Source: Grammothele lineata
Taxonomy: Eukaryota; Basidiomycota; Agaricomycetes; Polyporales; Polyporaceae
Direction: 5' to 3'
Assembly (NCBI GenBank): GCA_002150815.3
Contig: NDFF03000024.1
Location: 1-64,000, forward strand
Length of the DNA stretch: 64,000 nucleotides
Under the pieces are notes generated by a model. That model ran no database searches. It worked only from the letters and a program-made list of their open reading frames with translations, and was not told the DNA's origin. Position numbers and translations under genes: made by a program. Positions 19,093 through 32,876 of this stretch are shown one piece after another (positions within the stretch are counted from its first letter, which is position 1; the number at the start of each line of letters is the position of its first letter).

Positions 19093-21857
19093 CTACAAAC
19101 CGAAATTGAAGAGCTCCTCCCGCATCCTCTCCAGTTGCTGCTTCTTCGAGATTAGCTTGCTCCGCTGCGCAGCAACCCAGGGCTCCTCCGCGACGTATGT
19201 CTTGCACCGCTCCGCCACTTTCGTTCCTGTTAGCTCGAGCTGCTCGAAGAGGATGTCCTCCAGCCCCTCTGCAAACGAAAACAAGAAGTGCTGGTCAATT
19301 GACTGAGGCACGTTCTCGATGACGCGCTGCAATACCAATTCGAAGTCAGTTCGAGCGAACGGATAGTCAAACATAGAAAAATATACGCACTTCGAATGCT
19401 ATTTCGAAGTACGCGTGCACGCCTGCAATGATTTTTAGTTCCTCCTCGTACTTCTTGTCGGGCGGGCCGGAAGGAGGGAAAACGTGTCCGTGTTTCTCCA
19501 ACACTGCCAGCGCAGCGTCCAACTCTGCGTCGGAGCTGTCAAAAACGTTCATCCCTGTTGCGGCGCGGCGGTCGCGGTAGTACTGCACGAGGATCTTATC
19601 GCGCTTTTTCTCGTAGCGGGGCCGATTTTGTGTGGATCGCACTGCGCGTTCGATCTCGAGCAAGGTCCGGTAATGAGCGGTTGCGATTTCTGCGTGGGTT
19701 TCCATATGCGCGTTGACGAACCTCCTACGAAGAAATTGCTAGGTGAGGACTATGTTCGTTTACCACCATCCGCAGTGCGACCTAAGCCGTTAGAGAGACG
19801 TACCGGACGCTGGCACTCAGATTCTCAAAACGTCCGAATGTTTCCGTTACGAGTCGCCCTAGGCTATCATTGAATTTCTCCTTCACGCGAAGGAAACATC
19901 CGTCGGCGTGCTCGACCCATGTCTCTTGGAATTCAAGTATCAAGACCTCCGTCGTGGCGTACGGTGTCTTTCCTGGAAGTTCGCGCATCGTACACCTGTC
20001 CCGGCATCTGTCAGACCAATTACACCTTACGTCGTACTACCACTTACTCGTGGATGCAGTCGGTGATGTCGTCCAGATGCATTGGCCCACGAGTTCCCAT
20101 GCGAAGGGACGGAGGGTCGATCGATGTACCCGCAGGCGACTGCTCGTTTAGCCCTTCCGTGATAGTGCTCTCAGTATCGGCATCCGCGTGACCATGCTGG
20201 TTTTTCTCGCGCGGAATGAACACCGGGGCGGTCGCACGTATCGCATGTCTGAATCCCTCATAAGCCTTCCTGTTGGAGTGGACGAGCTGCACCTGCTTGG
20301 TAAGCGGCGAGCCCTGGACCTCGCGCGTGACGGCTTTGCAGAACGCTGAAACGAGTCTGCGCACGATCCGCGTCGGGTCTCCTTCAGTCGGAGGCGGGAG
20401 CATGGTGATTTCGCGGCAGCAGTTCGCGAGCGGTTCCTCCACCTTGCTCATGATCTTGGGCAGTCTATGCGAATGTCAGCCGGAGTGCGAAGGAGGGAAG
20501 AGGGAGCCGTACGATTCGCGGATGATCGTGGTGAGGAGCTCGCTGACGCTCTTCACGAGGCTCCCCGTGCCGAACCGAGCCTTGGCCTTCGAATCACACC
20601 ACGGCTTAGTCGATGCGAAAAACTGTGCCTCGGCGGCGCGCGCGTCGAAGGGCGTGATACCTTGGAGGCGTTGGTCGTCGTCGGGCTGCCGGGTGCAGAA
20701 GTAGCCATGTTTGAGCGGATGGCGGCGGCCCTCGAGCACGTCGAGCCACATCTCCTTGCTCCTCGTTGCTCCGGCGGGAAGCGTATCCGGCTTCGTCAGC
20801 ACACCTGAAGTAGGGCTCTGTCAGTGCTGTATGTGCTGTGAGTGGCTGGACGGACGTTAGCTTACCAATGGTACGAAGCCCTTGCGGATCGGCCTCCTTA
20901 GCGATGCGGGCGGCCTTCTGGTTATCAATGTCGTCTAATGTTCAGTGCGTAGGTCAGTCGCATCGTCTCAGCCGCAGCAGAAACGCATGTCTTACCGCTC
21001 ATAGGCAACGCAACAAGGATCAAGCAGTTCCCAGCGACGTACGATTTGACGAGATCTTCTACCAGCTTCACAACCCTGTCCTCTGCATTTTGGATGATAC
21101 CTGCACAAACCGTCGTCAGCCTTTGTTTTACTTCCCCTGAGTGTCGCGTGCTTACCCGGCAAGTCGACAAACGACAAATCCACGAGGTCCGGGCCGGTCA
21201 CCTCGGCGCAGATGAGGTTCCTAGAGAACGGAAGCGTCCCCTGCGTGGCTCCCGTGGGCACGGCTATGTCAACGAAATGCTCATGCGGAGTGTTGGGGCT
21301 CAGTATTGCCATCTGAGCACGCCGCAGCATCATCTCAACCTCGGTCTTGTCCGTCAAGACCGACCCGAAGGGGACGACGCGCGGGGTGGTGAGCCGCTGG
21401 CCTGCGTCGTCGAATTCCCACCGAAGCGAGATCTTGCACGACCACTGTGCCTCCAGAGACACGGAACTGAAAGTGCGGCACTCGATCGGGCAGCGCGTAC
21501 ACGTCCCGGCGTCGCGCGGGAGCGTGAGCTGTGCGGAACGCAGGAGATTAGCGACAACATGTAAGATAGGTAGTCAGCAACACACGCACGCCAGAGATGG
21601 CCTCTACGAGGCTTGACTTGCCCGCGCTTTGGTTCCCAATCGCGACGACGCGGGGGAGATCAAAGCCATAGACTTCCGCGCTGTGGTAGCGTTGTGAGCT
21701 TCTGGCAGACGAGCTACATCCCAAGCCGCTGGGCGAAACGGCCGTACCCTAGTTGTTGCAGCAAAGCCACGATCCCGATGAGCTGTTGAGTGCTCCTGGC
21801 ATAGCCGGTGTCGACGATGGACGGGGCGTGGTCGACGGTATCTTCATCAGAGCGCAT
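19093..21857 (-). CDS. Mx-like dynamin GTPase, copy B (intact)
   Basis: Starts MRSDEDTVDHAPS at 21857 and ends REELFNFGL at 19093. The GTPase domain has P-loop AIGNQSAGKSSLVEAISG, LPRDAGTCTRCPIEC, the helix EVEMMLRRAQMAIL, G3 VDLSFVDLPG, MSDDIDNQKAARIAKEADPQGL, G4 TKPD, and HPLKHGYFCTRQPDDDQR. A middle/stalk region follows, then a GED with METHAEIATAHYRTLLEIERA. There are about a dozen exons with 50-70-nt GT..AG introns at the same places as in copies A and C, so the three arose by tandem duplication. No PH or proline-rich domain, so Mx-like rather than classical dynamin. Function in this fungus is unknown; membrane remodelling is the family role. Confidence 0.88.
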
Positions 21858-24442
21858 GGTGAGCTGGAAAGTGCGAGGAAGGAGTGAGAGGAGCTCCTGC
21901 AGACTGCCGCCGCTAGCAATTACGCTTAAGTAGTAGCCTGCGGTAAACCTTCTTTACTACCACGCGTTGCACCGTCTTCGGTGAGGCGCAGGAGGCGAAC
22001 TGCGATCAAGCCTTCATGTCGAGGGCCGCTCAACTTAGAGCATTGTAAACAACATCCGAGGAATGGAAAACAAAAGCACATACCATATGAGTGAGACGCA
22101 CCGCTCACGATCGCTGGCTTCGTTCCTGATGTGGGTAATATGCCAGCGGGCACTGTTCTGGTACTCCACGGAGTTTCGAAACCCTAATATCGACGAAGCG
22201 AAACCTGTCAACACTTGATCAGCCTCACGATATTGTCGAGGGTGATGTCTGACAAGGGAACCACAAAAGCACGTACCGTTTGCGGCCGGAACTTTTGTAG
22301 CTCCGCCGCCTACATGAACAATAGCACCATAGCGGACACTGTATTTCGGGTCCGCGACGCGTCGAAGCTCTAATCCCGGCGCGCACGCAATACGACCGTT
22401 GAAAGTTGCTATTTCCAGTCATAATTCGACCGTCCACCCGGAGCGTGCACACACTTGTGAAGGGTCCTGTCAACTATCGAAGGTCGAGCCTGAGACGGAG
22501 CGCCAGAACGTGTTGATTCATTGAAGTTACTTCCGAGTACTATGCAGGGCATGTACTTCTATAGACCCTGGCGATGCCCGCAGAAGTAGCATGAACACGC
22601 CGCCATGCGGGGTGCGCCCCTCTTGTCCATAGTTCTCAATGTCAGCCCAGAACTTCCAACGACATCAAGAGTGAGGTACTCGCCGGATCGCCCATTACAA
22701 TCCAAGTACAGGTTGGGCGACGTCTACAGACTTGCCGCCCGCACATGGCGATCCCTGCCAACCACACGCACGCGCGACACCGCCAGCGCACAGGACGCCG
22801 TATCTCGAGAGGAAATTCGTACCACATACCACACATCCGTCCCAGACGAGCACAAACCCTCGCCCGCACCGTCTGCCTTCTCCCGCTTCTCAACGTCGTC
22901 TGCCCGTCCCCATGCCGTCCGCAGACGCTCTTCCTCGAACCTCGATCATCGCACCCGACGCAAGGCTTCGAAACCCTAATACCCAATACCAGTGTGCGTG
23001 TGCCGCGGCCGCCGAACGCTCCCTCTCTCTCTTGCTCATAACAATTTCCGGATGTGGGCCGTGCACTGCCGGGTTCGTATAGGGAACAACAAAGGCGAAG
23101 GAGGTGGAACACACGCACGCCATCTCCAGCAACAACCACTCGTCAAAGTTTGCACTGCGTATGCCACGCGCCGACTTCTCGCATTGGCTCCCGACCGCGC
23201 TTGTCGCCTCGAGGGAGATCTCCATGGCGTGCGGTGATTTTCTCGGTCCAACATCGAGAGCTTCCGCAGCAGCAAACTCCTGCCGCGTCCGGGTGCGCAG
23301 GCAAGCCTGGACACAGGTCGAGTCGCCCACTGCCACGCGTCCAGAGCAGAGGCGGAGACTGTTCTACCAGATATGACATTGAGCAATCAGAATCCTTACA
23401 TTGCTGTTTCTTCTCTACACATGCAGACAGGGCTCCAGCTCCTGCGAGAGATGCCATGGCTCACACGGCCAGCTAACGAAGAGATGGGACATACCTGTTC
23501 CTCTGAGAAGCCGACGTCCTTGGGAGCGCCACCAAGCCCACCCTAATTCATGCCGTCCTGTCTCCTACTTGGCTCCAATCTCCGCGACACTGCTGAGATA
23601 ACCTCCGTTCAGGAACGACTCATCTTGGAACAAGGTCCGCTTTGTATCCAGAGCGAGCACACGTGTGGAGGGGGAGCCACGGGAGGGCGCACCGTCGCTA
23701 TAAGAGTGAAAAGTTGTCCAAGATAGACGAACCGCTAGACAGAGGAAATGCCGCCCATTGCCGTGAGAGGAGTCGCCCCAGTTCCCATGCTTGTGTCAAG
23801 CCTGGCTTTTGCGCAAGAGAGAGAGAGGTCGACGGTCGTGTGTCGACGATCAAAGGACACATTGAAATGTCTCCTCCCTGATGACCGGGGCTTCACGAAA
23901 GACAGGCTCCACGCGCGCTGAGTCGGTATCCGAAACGTAGAACCAGATAGCTCCCGGGTTGTAGCTGCGCCGACGTGGTTTGGATGGTCGCGAACGTTCC
24001 CGGAAAAGTGCTGAGGCGCCGCGTTACGGGAGCTGCCAATGGGCGTGGGGCACAGCTGAGATGGACGCTACAACTTACATCGGATGAGCCCATGTTGATG
24101 ACCGCCTAGCAAGTCTTTGTTTCTCTCTTTTGACACAACGACGGGGAAACCCGATGGGGGAAGACGACGAGCAGCATGTCAGAGTGTAGGTGGTGAGAGG
24201 AACGAGCAAAGGGACATGGCACCACTAATGGGCATCCTTAGTACCAACCGAAGATAAGCGCCTGAGTCGGGCCCGCGACCCCGTGCGGAATTCCGATACT
24301 GACAGGCCCGCTCACTTCTTCGAATCGAAAGCCAGTTGATAGCGCCCATCGTTTCCGATGCTCCCACTCAGCCCGTGTCGACGCTAGTGCGAAGGTATGT
24401 TGTACAGAAGATACACAACACCATAGTACCTGAGATCAAAGT
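21858..24442. other. Spacer between dynamin copies B and C with short recurring remnants
   Basis: No intact gene. The motif TTCGAAACCCTAATA recurs at 22175-22189 and 22967-22981. In each case, 70-110 nt away on the minus strand, there is a similar sequence reading like VLLWFP or FVVPY next to a GTACGTGC/GTATGTGC donor-like site. These may be decayed exons of one duplicated gene. Confidence 0.35.
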
Positions 24443-27316
24443 TCACCAACCGAAGCTGACTAGTGCTTTTCTGACTTCCTCCAGCTTCCTCTTCTTCGAC
24501 ATCAGCCCAGCCCGAGATGCTACAGTCTGTGGGTCCTCTGCAATGTACGTCTCACACCTTTTGACAGCATCGGGCCCGGTCAGCTGAAGTTTCTCGAATA
24601 AGATTCCCTGGAGCTCGTCTGCGAACTTGTAGAGGAAGTGTCGGTCGATGGAGAGCGGGATGTAGTCGATCACGCGCTGTGTGATTGGGAGCAAGTTAGC
24701 TCGGGTACACATTCACCATGCACACAGGACACAGACAGTCCGTCCTCAATGGTACGCACCTTGTATGCGATCTGAAAGTAGGCGCTCACGTCGGCCATGA
24801 TCCGGAGTTCTGTCTTGAACTTGTCAGGTTTAGCCAAATCTTCCTCTGCAACATTGATGCCAAAGCTCGTCAACGTTGCCAGTGCGTCCCGTATCTCTGC
24901 ATGCTGGAGTGGTACATTTACCCCTGCAGCATTACCGCGCGAGCGGCAGAAGTCAGCGTAGAAGCCGTCACTCAATTTGTCCAGGTCTTGCGTATTCTGA
25001 GTATAAGGCGGAGCGCTCTCCATGTCGAGTATTATTTGCACGTGAGTCGTCGCAAGCCTTTCATGGAATCGTAGATGCTCCATGACGATCAACCTATGAC
25101 GGAGGATGTCCAGACGGTCAGGCGTTTCCTTATGGGATTCAGCAGCAAACACTCACCAAACGTCAGCCTTGAGGCTTCCGAAACGATCGAACTCCGCTTT
25201 CATAAGTTCCTCGAGAACTCTTTTGAACGCGCCGTAGACGCTCTGGGAGCACCGGTCGACATGAAAGGGCCACGTTCTCTGGCAGTCGTGTATTAATGCT
25301 ACCTTGACATGATAGCGTACATTGCCTGGGAGCTGCCGTGTGCGGCACCTATTCTGCCTGTTAGCCCTGCGTCCGCCTCAGCGCCAGGAACGGAACTACT
25401 CACTTCTCAACACGAGTATGGACATCGTCCAGGAACAACGCTCCGAGTTCCTCACCGGTTTGATATGGAAGCTCCGAGTCTGCCGAAGGCAACACCGCAT
25501 GGTCGCCCCCGAGGTCGTCGCTGCCCGTGTCCGCATCCTCATCGCCGTTCGTTTCCATATCGTCGTGCAGTGGGAGTTGGTTCCTCTCTCTGGGGACAAA
25601 TCTGGGCGCGGTGCGGTACACAGCTTCCGCGAGGCGCCTGTACGCGCGTTCATTGATCTGGACCAGATCAGTGTGCTTCCCCAAGCCCTTGACCGAGTCA
25701 TCGACCGCCTTTGAGAATGAAATGATGCGGTCGTTCACAAACCGCACTGGCGATCCTGCTCCAACCACCGGGGGGAGCGCGGCGAGCTGCTGGTCGTACA
25801 GATGGCGTTGCTGCTCTAGCTCGGCCATGAAAGTAGGGAGCCTGGGGACACGGTCGTCATCGTCCAAAATCATTTCATGAAGAAACATTTGCAGGTAGGG
25901 ATGGAGGACGTACGAATCGAGAGCTCTCTTGGCGAGGTGTTCGCTGAGGCTGTTGACGAGTTTGGGCGTGCCCAACCGATCTCTAGCCTTCGACTGGGCC
26001 CACGGCGCGGTCGACGCGAAGAAATCGGCCTCTAGGGCGCGTGCTTCCGCGGGCGTGATCCCTTTACGGCGCTGGTCCCCATCTGGCTGTCGGGTGCAGA
26101 AGTACCCATATTTGAGGGGGTGGCGGCGGCCTTCAAGCACGTCGAGCCAGCTCTCGCGGCTTTTGCTCTCACCGGCCGTGAGTCTATCAGGCTTGGTCAT
26201 GACGCCTGGACGCGCCGTGCGTTAGTAGTCGCATATACGCGCGCAGAGCGCAAACAAAAGAGGCACCACTGGCACTCACCGATCGTGCGAAGTCCGTCCG
26301 GGTCTGCGTTACGGGCGATACGCGCGGCCTTCTGGTTCTCAATATCATCTAGCCAAAGGCAGAAACGTCAACCAACACGGTCTTCGGAGAGAACTCGGGA
26401 CAGCTCCGTAAAAGTCTTACCGGTCATGCTCAACACGACTAGGATCAGAGTGTTCCCCTGCACATAAAAGTTCACGAGATCCTCGACGAGCTTGACAACT
26501 TCGTCGGCCTCGTTCTGAACGATGCCTGCAAGAATGCTGTTAACGTCCGTCCCTCCTCAACTTGCTTACAATCGCGCACTGCCAAGAACCCACTTACCAG
26601 GCAGATCGACGAACGTCAAGTCCACGAGCCCAGGCCCCGTCATAGCGACGACGATCACGTTCCTCGAAAACTTCAATGTCGACACCGACGCCGCCGTGCT
26701 CAAGTCCACGCTGAGGAAGTGGTCTGGGGGGAGGTTGGGGCACAGGACGGCCGCCTGCGCGCGCCGGAGCATCGTCTCCACCTCTGCCTTGTCGGTCATG
26801 ACCGGCCCGAATGGCACTTCGCGCGTCCCGTTGGGCGATTCGGTGGACTCGTCGTCCTCCCGTCGGATGAAGATCGTCCAGGTCAAAGGTGCGTCCGGGG
26901 AGGACGCACTCGAGATGCGGCACTCTATCGGGCACCGGGTATCCGTCCCTTCGTTGCGCGGTACGGTAAACTAGCAGTAGACAGCGCGTCAGACGCATCG
27001 TTCGAACGGTTCCGGGGGAAGGGCTGAGACGACGATACCCCGGTGATGGCCTCGACCAAGCTAGACTTGCCGGCGCTCTGGTTGCCGATCATGACGGTCT
27101 GCGGGAGGTCGAGGCACGCTTCGGCCCTGCGAGACGGTGGTCAGAACTTTGCTCGTGAACGACATCGCAAAGGGGACCACTGGAGTGGACGCCGTACCCG
27201 AGCCCGCGTAGTGTGTTGATGACATGCTCGTTCAGCGCTTTGGTCGACTTGGCAAAACTAGTGCCCATAATGAGAGGGCCATCGGTGGGCGCGCCGTCGG
27301 GATCTGGTGGGAACAT
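24443..27316 (-). CDS. Mx-like dynamin GTPase, copy C (intact, Cys motif changed)
   Basis: Begins MFPPDPDGAPTDGP at 27316 and ends VRKALVSFGW at 24443. P-loop MIGNQSAGKSSLVEAITG, helix EVETMLRRAQAAVL, G3 VDLTFVDLPG and G4 TKPD (~26190) are all present, followed by HPLKYGYFCTRQPDGDQR, a long stalk and the GED. The segment corresponding to GTCTRCPIEC in copies A and B reads GTDTRCPIEC, losing one conserved Cys. Intron places match the sister copies, with one boundary that B and A split read through here (around 25900). It lies ~2.6 kb upstream of copy B in the same orientation. Upstream region 27317-28910 separates it from the next gene. Confidence 0.87.
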
Positions 27317-28910
27317 GGTAGTGGGTCAGAGACGTGGAGGGCGTGGGCGGTGAGCCATGAACACTCTGTGCTGTTCGGCTTAAGTACCGGACGTTGAGAC
27401 CAAAGCATTGGGATGACGGCGGGCCGTTCCACATATCTAACGCCAAGGAATCGGCCACGAGGAATGCTGCGGTAGCCCCCCGACGTTAGAAACGAACCGA
27501 GAATTACCGCAAATTGAAACACTCACCCATATCCGTCGTCCGTACGCGGGAATTGCGCCTCTCGTGCCAGTCTGAGTCTCCTCATTGCAACGCGCGGCGG
27601 CATGTGCGTTATGGTTCGCAACGCCTGAGAAATCCACCTGCACTCCGTGGAATACTCGCCCGTTCTGCCAAATACATCTGTTCTAGCATCGTGCACAGCA
27701 ATCCGCAGAAAGTGGTCCCGCGAGGAAATCCCATGCACCAACCGTCTAGGGCGTCCGAGGCACTGCTGCTTGCGTGAGCAAGGTTTGGCACCCTGATTTC
27801 TGTAGGGAGCATGAGCGATCTAGGCGAGAGAGGATTTCAGGGGCGGAGCGCACCTAATCCTTGTTTCCGCTACGTAGGAGGCTCGAGAGTTCAATTAGAT
27901 GCCGGAATGCGGTCCTAGTATACCATTATCGAAACTTCCGCTTCTACCGTACTCACATCAGTCTTGCCACCAACAAGACTACACCGCCCCCACATATGAC
28001 CACGGTGCCGCAGATCTAGAGAGCGCATTATACAACGTGCCCTCAAGGTTCGCACGGCATGCCGCAGCGTCGGTGACTTCCACGAACCGCGAGTCCCCGA
28101 GTGCGATTTGGCCCATCCACGACGTCCGGCGGACAGCCTTCTTCAAAGCTTCAAACCGACCGTGACGGCGTTTTGAAACCCTATGACTCATCAGCGTGCA
28201 CCCAGCGCGGCCAACGAACGTTCCATCTCGTCCACAATGGCACTCATCGGTCGGGAGGGGGCCGTGTATATGAGTATCGGTCGCATGGAGGGCGGTAAGC
28301 GCCCACGTTAAGTAGCCTGACTCAGGAACGAGCTGGCCACGGAAGACGCCCGCTGCCTTCTCTCGTGCGCCGGTCGTCCCGCAACCCTCCGTATGCGCGA
28401 GACCAGTCGGGCAGCCCCTCGTCGGTGTACTTACATGGGACCTGAAGAGCCTGCCAGTGTAAGCACTATGTACCGACCCGACTCGGACCCGGGCGAGCGG
28501 CCGATCCGATCCCAGGACGTATGTAGTAGCGCTCCCGGTCCCATCCTGCTATCCCGATCCCCTAGTGTCCACCACACCTTGAAAGCTGCCAGCGAGAGTT
28601 CGATGAGATACCGGAAGACGAGGCTGTGAGACTGCCCATATACAGCGAGGGCCACGCGGTTCGCTCGCCGGGCGGGCCGGAAGTCACAGCAAAGCAAGGT
28701 AGACCTCTCCTGGGGAAAGCGACCCGGGACTACACACGTCGCTTGCTGGCGGCATGCTCGCTCGCTCGCTCGCTCGGCTCACGCCATCGGCCCTGACGGC
28801 CTTTGCTCGTTCTCCAAAGTAATGCAACAACGGTCGAACGAGCACAGATTGCATTAAACTGACCTCGCACTGCCCACACGGCGCATCTGCTCTAAGTGGA
28901 CCTCTACGCT
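27317..28910. other. Spacer upstream of dynamin copy C
   Basis: Contains another copy of the GAAACCCTA motif (28171-28186, TTTTGAAACCCTATGA). A short frame on the minus strand at 28431-28697 has one hydrophobic stretch that could be a membrane-protein relic. No gene model supported. Confidence 0.35.
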
Positions 28911-30357
28911 CTAGAACTTGAACACCTGCGCGGACCGTCAACCCCATGGCCACCAAGCCAGCGCACAACAAGCGGGACGCACCTGGTCCTCCGTGAACCC
29001 GGCGTCCTTGAGGACACCAGCGAGCGCGCCCTGCTTCATGCCGTCCTTCTTGCCCGCGAGCGCCGCGACCTGTCCCGGGGGACCTACACGACCGACCGAC
29101 TCAGCCCCATCCGCCGCGGCGCATATAATATAAGAAGGGAGGAGCACGCACCGCAGACGAAGATCTTCGCCTTCTCCCCAAGCGCCGCCTTCGGCAAATG
29201 CTGCGCGACCAGGTCCTTATTCACGTACCCCGTCGCGCCCTTCCACTCCGGCCCGGCCTTGTCGAGGGTATAGACGACCTTGAAGGTGTCGGGGAAGCGC
29301 TTCTGGAGGGCGTCGAACTCGTCCTTCATGAGGAGGTCGCGCTCGGACTGGTTGGCGAAGATGAGGGTGAAGCGGGTCTTGTTCGAGGGGTGCTTGAGGG
29401 CGTGGTCGAGGATCTGGTACATCGGGGTGCTACGTGCGGGTGAGGGGAGGGCGGGAGGGGAGGAACGGTCACGGTCACGGGACGCGGGGGGAAGGAGAAG
29501 GGAGGAGAGACGCACATGCCGCTGCCGCCCGCGATCATGCCGACCTCGTCGAACTGGTTGACTGCGCGTATGCGTCAGCATCTCCCACAAGCTCCCCATA
29601 CCTCGCATACGGCAAACGCACCCTTGTACTCAAACTTAGGGATGGGGCCCTTAACAGCCAGCGTCTCCCCAGGCTTGAGGTCGTGGAAGTACTTGGACAT
29701 CTTGCCCTCATCGTACTTCTTGACGAGGAACGTGAGCTCGCCCGGCTGGTCGGGCGGGGAGATGGGGGTGTAAGGGCGGATGACGGGCTTGCCCTTGGGG
29801 TCGAGGAGGGGGTTGGGGCTGTCTTGGGAGGACTTGACGACGACGCATGAGGCGATGGGGAGGAGGGACGCGGTGTCGGGCGGGAGCTCGAAGACGAACC
29901 TGCACGCGCGTCGGCGTGAACTTTTGAGAAGCTAGCAATAACAAAGAGGGGGGGACGCACTTGGAGGTGTTGTAGTTGTAGGGCTCGACGGCCTTGAGCT
30001 TGAAGTCGACAAAGTTCTGGGGGTCGAGGGCGCTCTTGTCGGAGATTTTGGGCTTGGCGGCGGCCGCGGGCTTAGACGTGCGGTCGAGGTAGATGTAGCC
30101 AGCCAGCCCAGCTGCACCTGCAGTAGCACAGGAGCAACATAAGATGGAGTCAAACGGAGGACAAGGGACGAGACGAACCGCCAGTCATAAGCCAGAGCGG
30201 GAGGTTGCTCGACTTGCCCGCGGGAGGCGGCGCGGTCGAATACCGGCGCGCGGCGGAGAGCTACGAGGAGGGGTGACGTCAGACGCGACAAACGGGCAGT
30301 GATCGATAAGACACTGACGGCTGTGCGGGCAGAGAAGGATGCGCGGACAAAGGACAT
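28911..30357 (-). CDS. MCR1: NADH-cytochrome b5 reductase, mitochondrial type
   Basis: Eight exons: 30319-30357, 30179-30260, 29961-30117, 29622-29899, 29516-29561, 29152-29429, 28983-29083 and 28911-28925, totalling 996 nt, 331 residues. The N-terminus MSFVRASFSARTALSAARRYS is a basic amphipathic mitochondrial presequence. It is followed by a short hydrophobic anchor (LWLMTGGAAGLAGYIYL), as in Mcr1. The FAD motif is RPYTPISPPDQPG, with KGPIPKFEYK. The NADH-binding GGSGITPMYQILDHAL is restored across an intron. FVCGPPGQVAALAG follows, and the C-terminus QVFKF is canonical. It passes electrons from NADH to cytochrome b5 or ascorbate radical. The last exon is only 15 nt. It is head-to-head with HOG1 across 759 nt. 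Confidence 0.93.
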
Positions 30358-31116
30358 GGCGGACGAAGAGTTGGAGGACGACGGCGGAGAGCGCGGCACA
30401 GAAGCAAAACGCGTCGTCGGCGCGCCGGCAACAGCGATGACCTCATCCGCTTGCAGGCGCTTGCCATTAGCCGACGCCTGCGCGGGGAGGTCTAGACCGG
30501 TCTACCCCGCGCTTTCATTGAAAGACGGTACGTGTTCAGCCAGGGACAGTCACGACGTTTGGCAGAGGCCAAGAGGTCGCGATGACAGAGGCACTCGCGG
30601 AAATGAGAAGAATCATGAGAAGAACGAGCAAGAGCGACGTCATGGCCGGCTGCAGAACGGACGGGCTGTTCGAAAGGATGAGAGTTCGAGTCCGCGTACG
30701 TCGCCCAGCTGTAGCCACTGACGTCATCCCTCTCCTCCTCCCCTTCCCTCTCCTCCCTCTCCTCTCCTCCTTCCGCCACGTATTCGGGTAAAAAATTGGG
30801 TTGCGGACGAGGAGGCTGTTTGACAGTCAATCAGACATCCCTCCGTTTACGGAAAGTGGGAGGACAAGGGCGGAGAAAGAGACGATCGCTCGCGGACAAG
30901 CAAAGAAGGGACGCTTAGATAAGCGAGGGGCGGACGGAAGAAGGGACGAGGCCCCGGTCTCATCTCTGCGGCCCATCTTGAGCCCTCCACCGCTCGTCCT
31001 CTCTCAGGCTTCCTCCCTCCGCCATCTCCTCCCCTTACCGCCCCCGTTCGAATCCTCCTCCAACGCCCCTCCACTCCCCAGCGCCCTAGCGACCCACCCG
31101 CCGCCTCCCCAGCGCG
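30358..31116. promoter_or_regulatory. Shared divergent promoter region of MCR1 and HOG1
   Basis: 759 nt between two start codons in opposite orientation. Pyrimidine-rich tracts at 30729-30775 and 30965-31110 (+ strand) precede the HOG1 start, as is common for fungal core promoters. I see no clear TATA box. Confidence 0.5.

Positions 31117-32876
<1,760 letters not shown>

Noticed and set aside
28431..28697. Possible seven-TM protein exon on the minus strand
   Set aside because: Only one weak hydrophobic segment and no flanking TM exons; the resemblance to fungal DUF6533-type proteins is too slight.
28750..28780. GCTCGCTCGCTCGCTCG short tandem repeat
   Set aside because: A four-base microsatellite-like run, too short and common in GC-rich DNA to call a feature.
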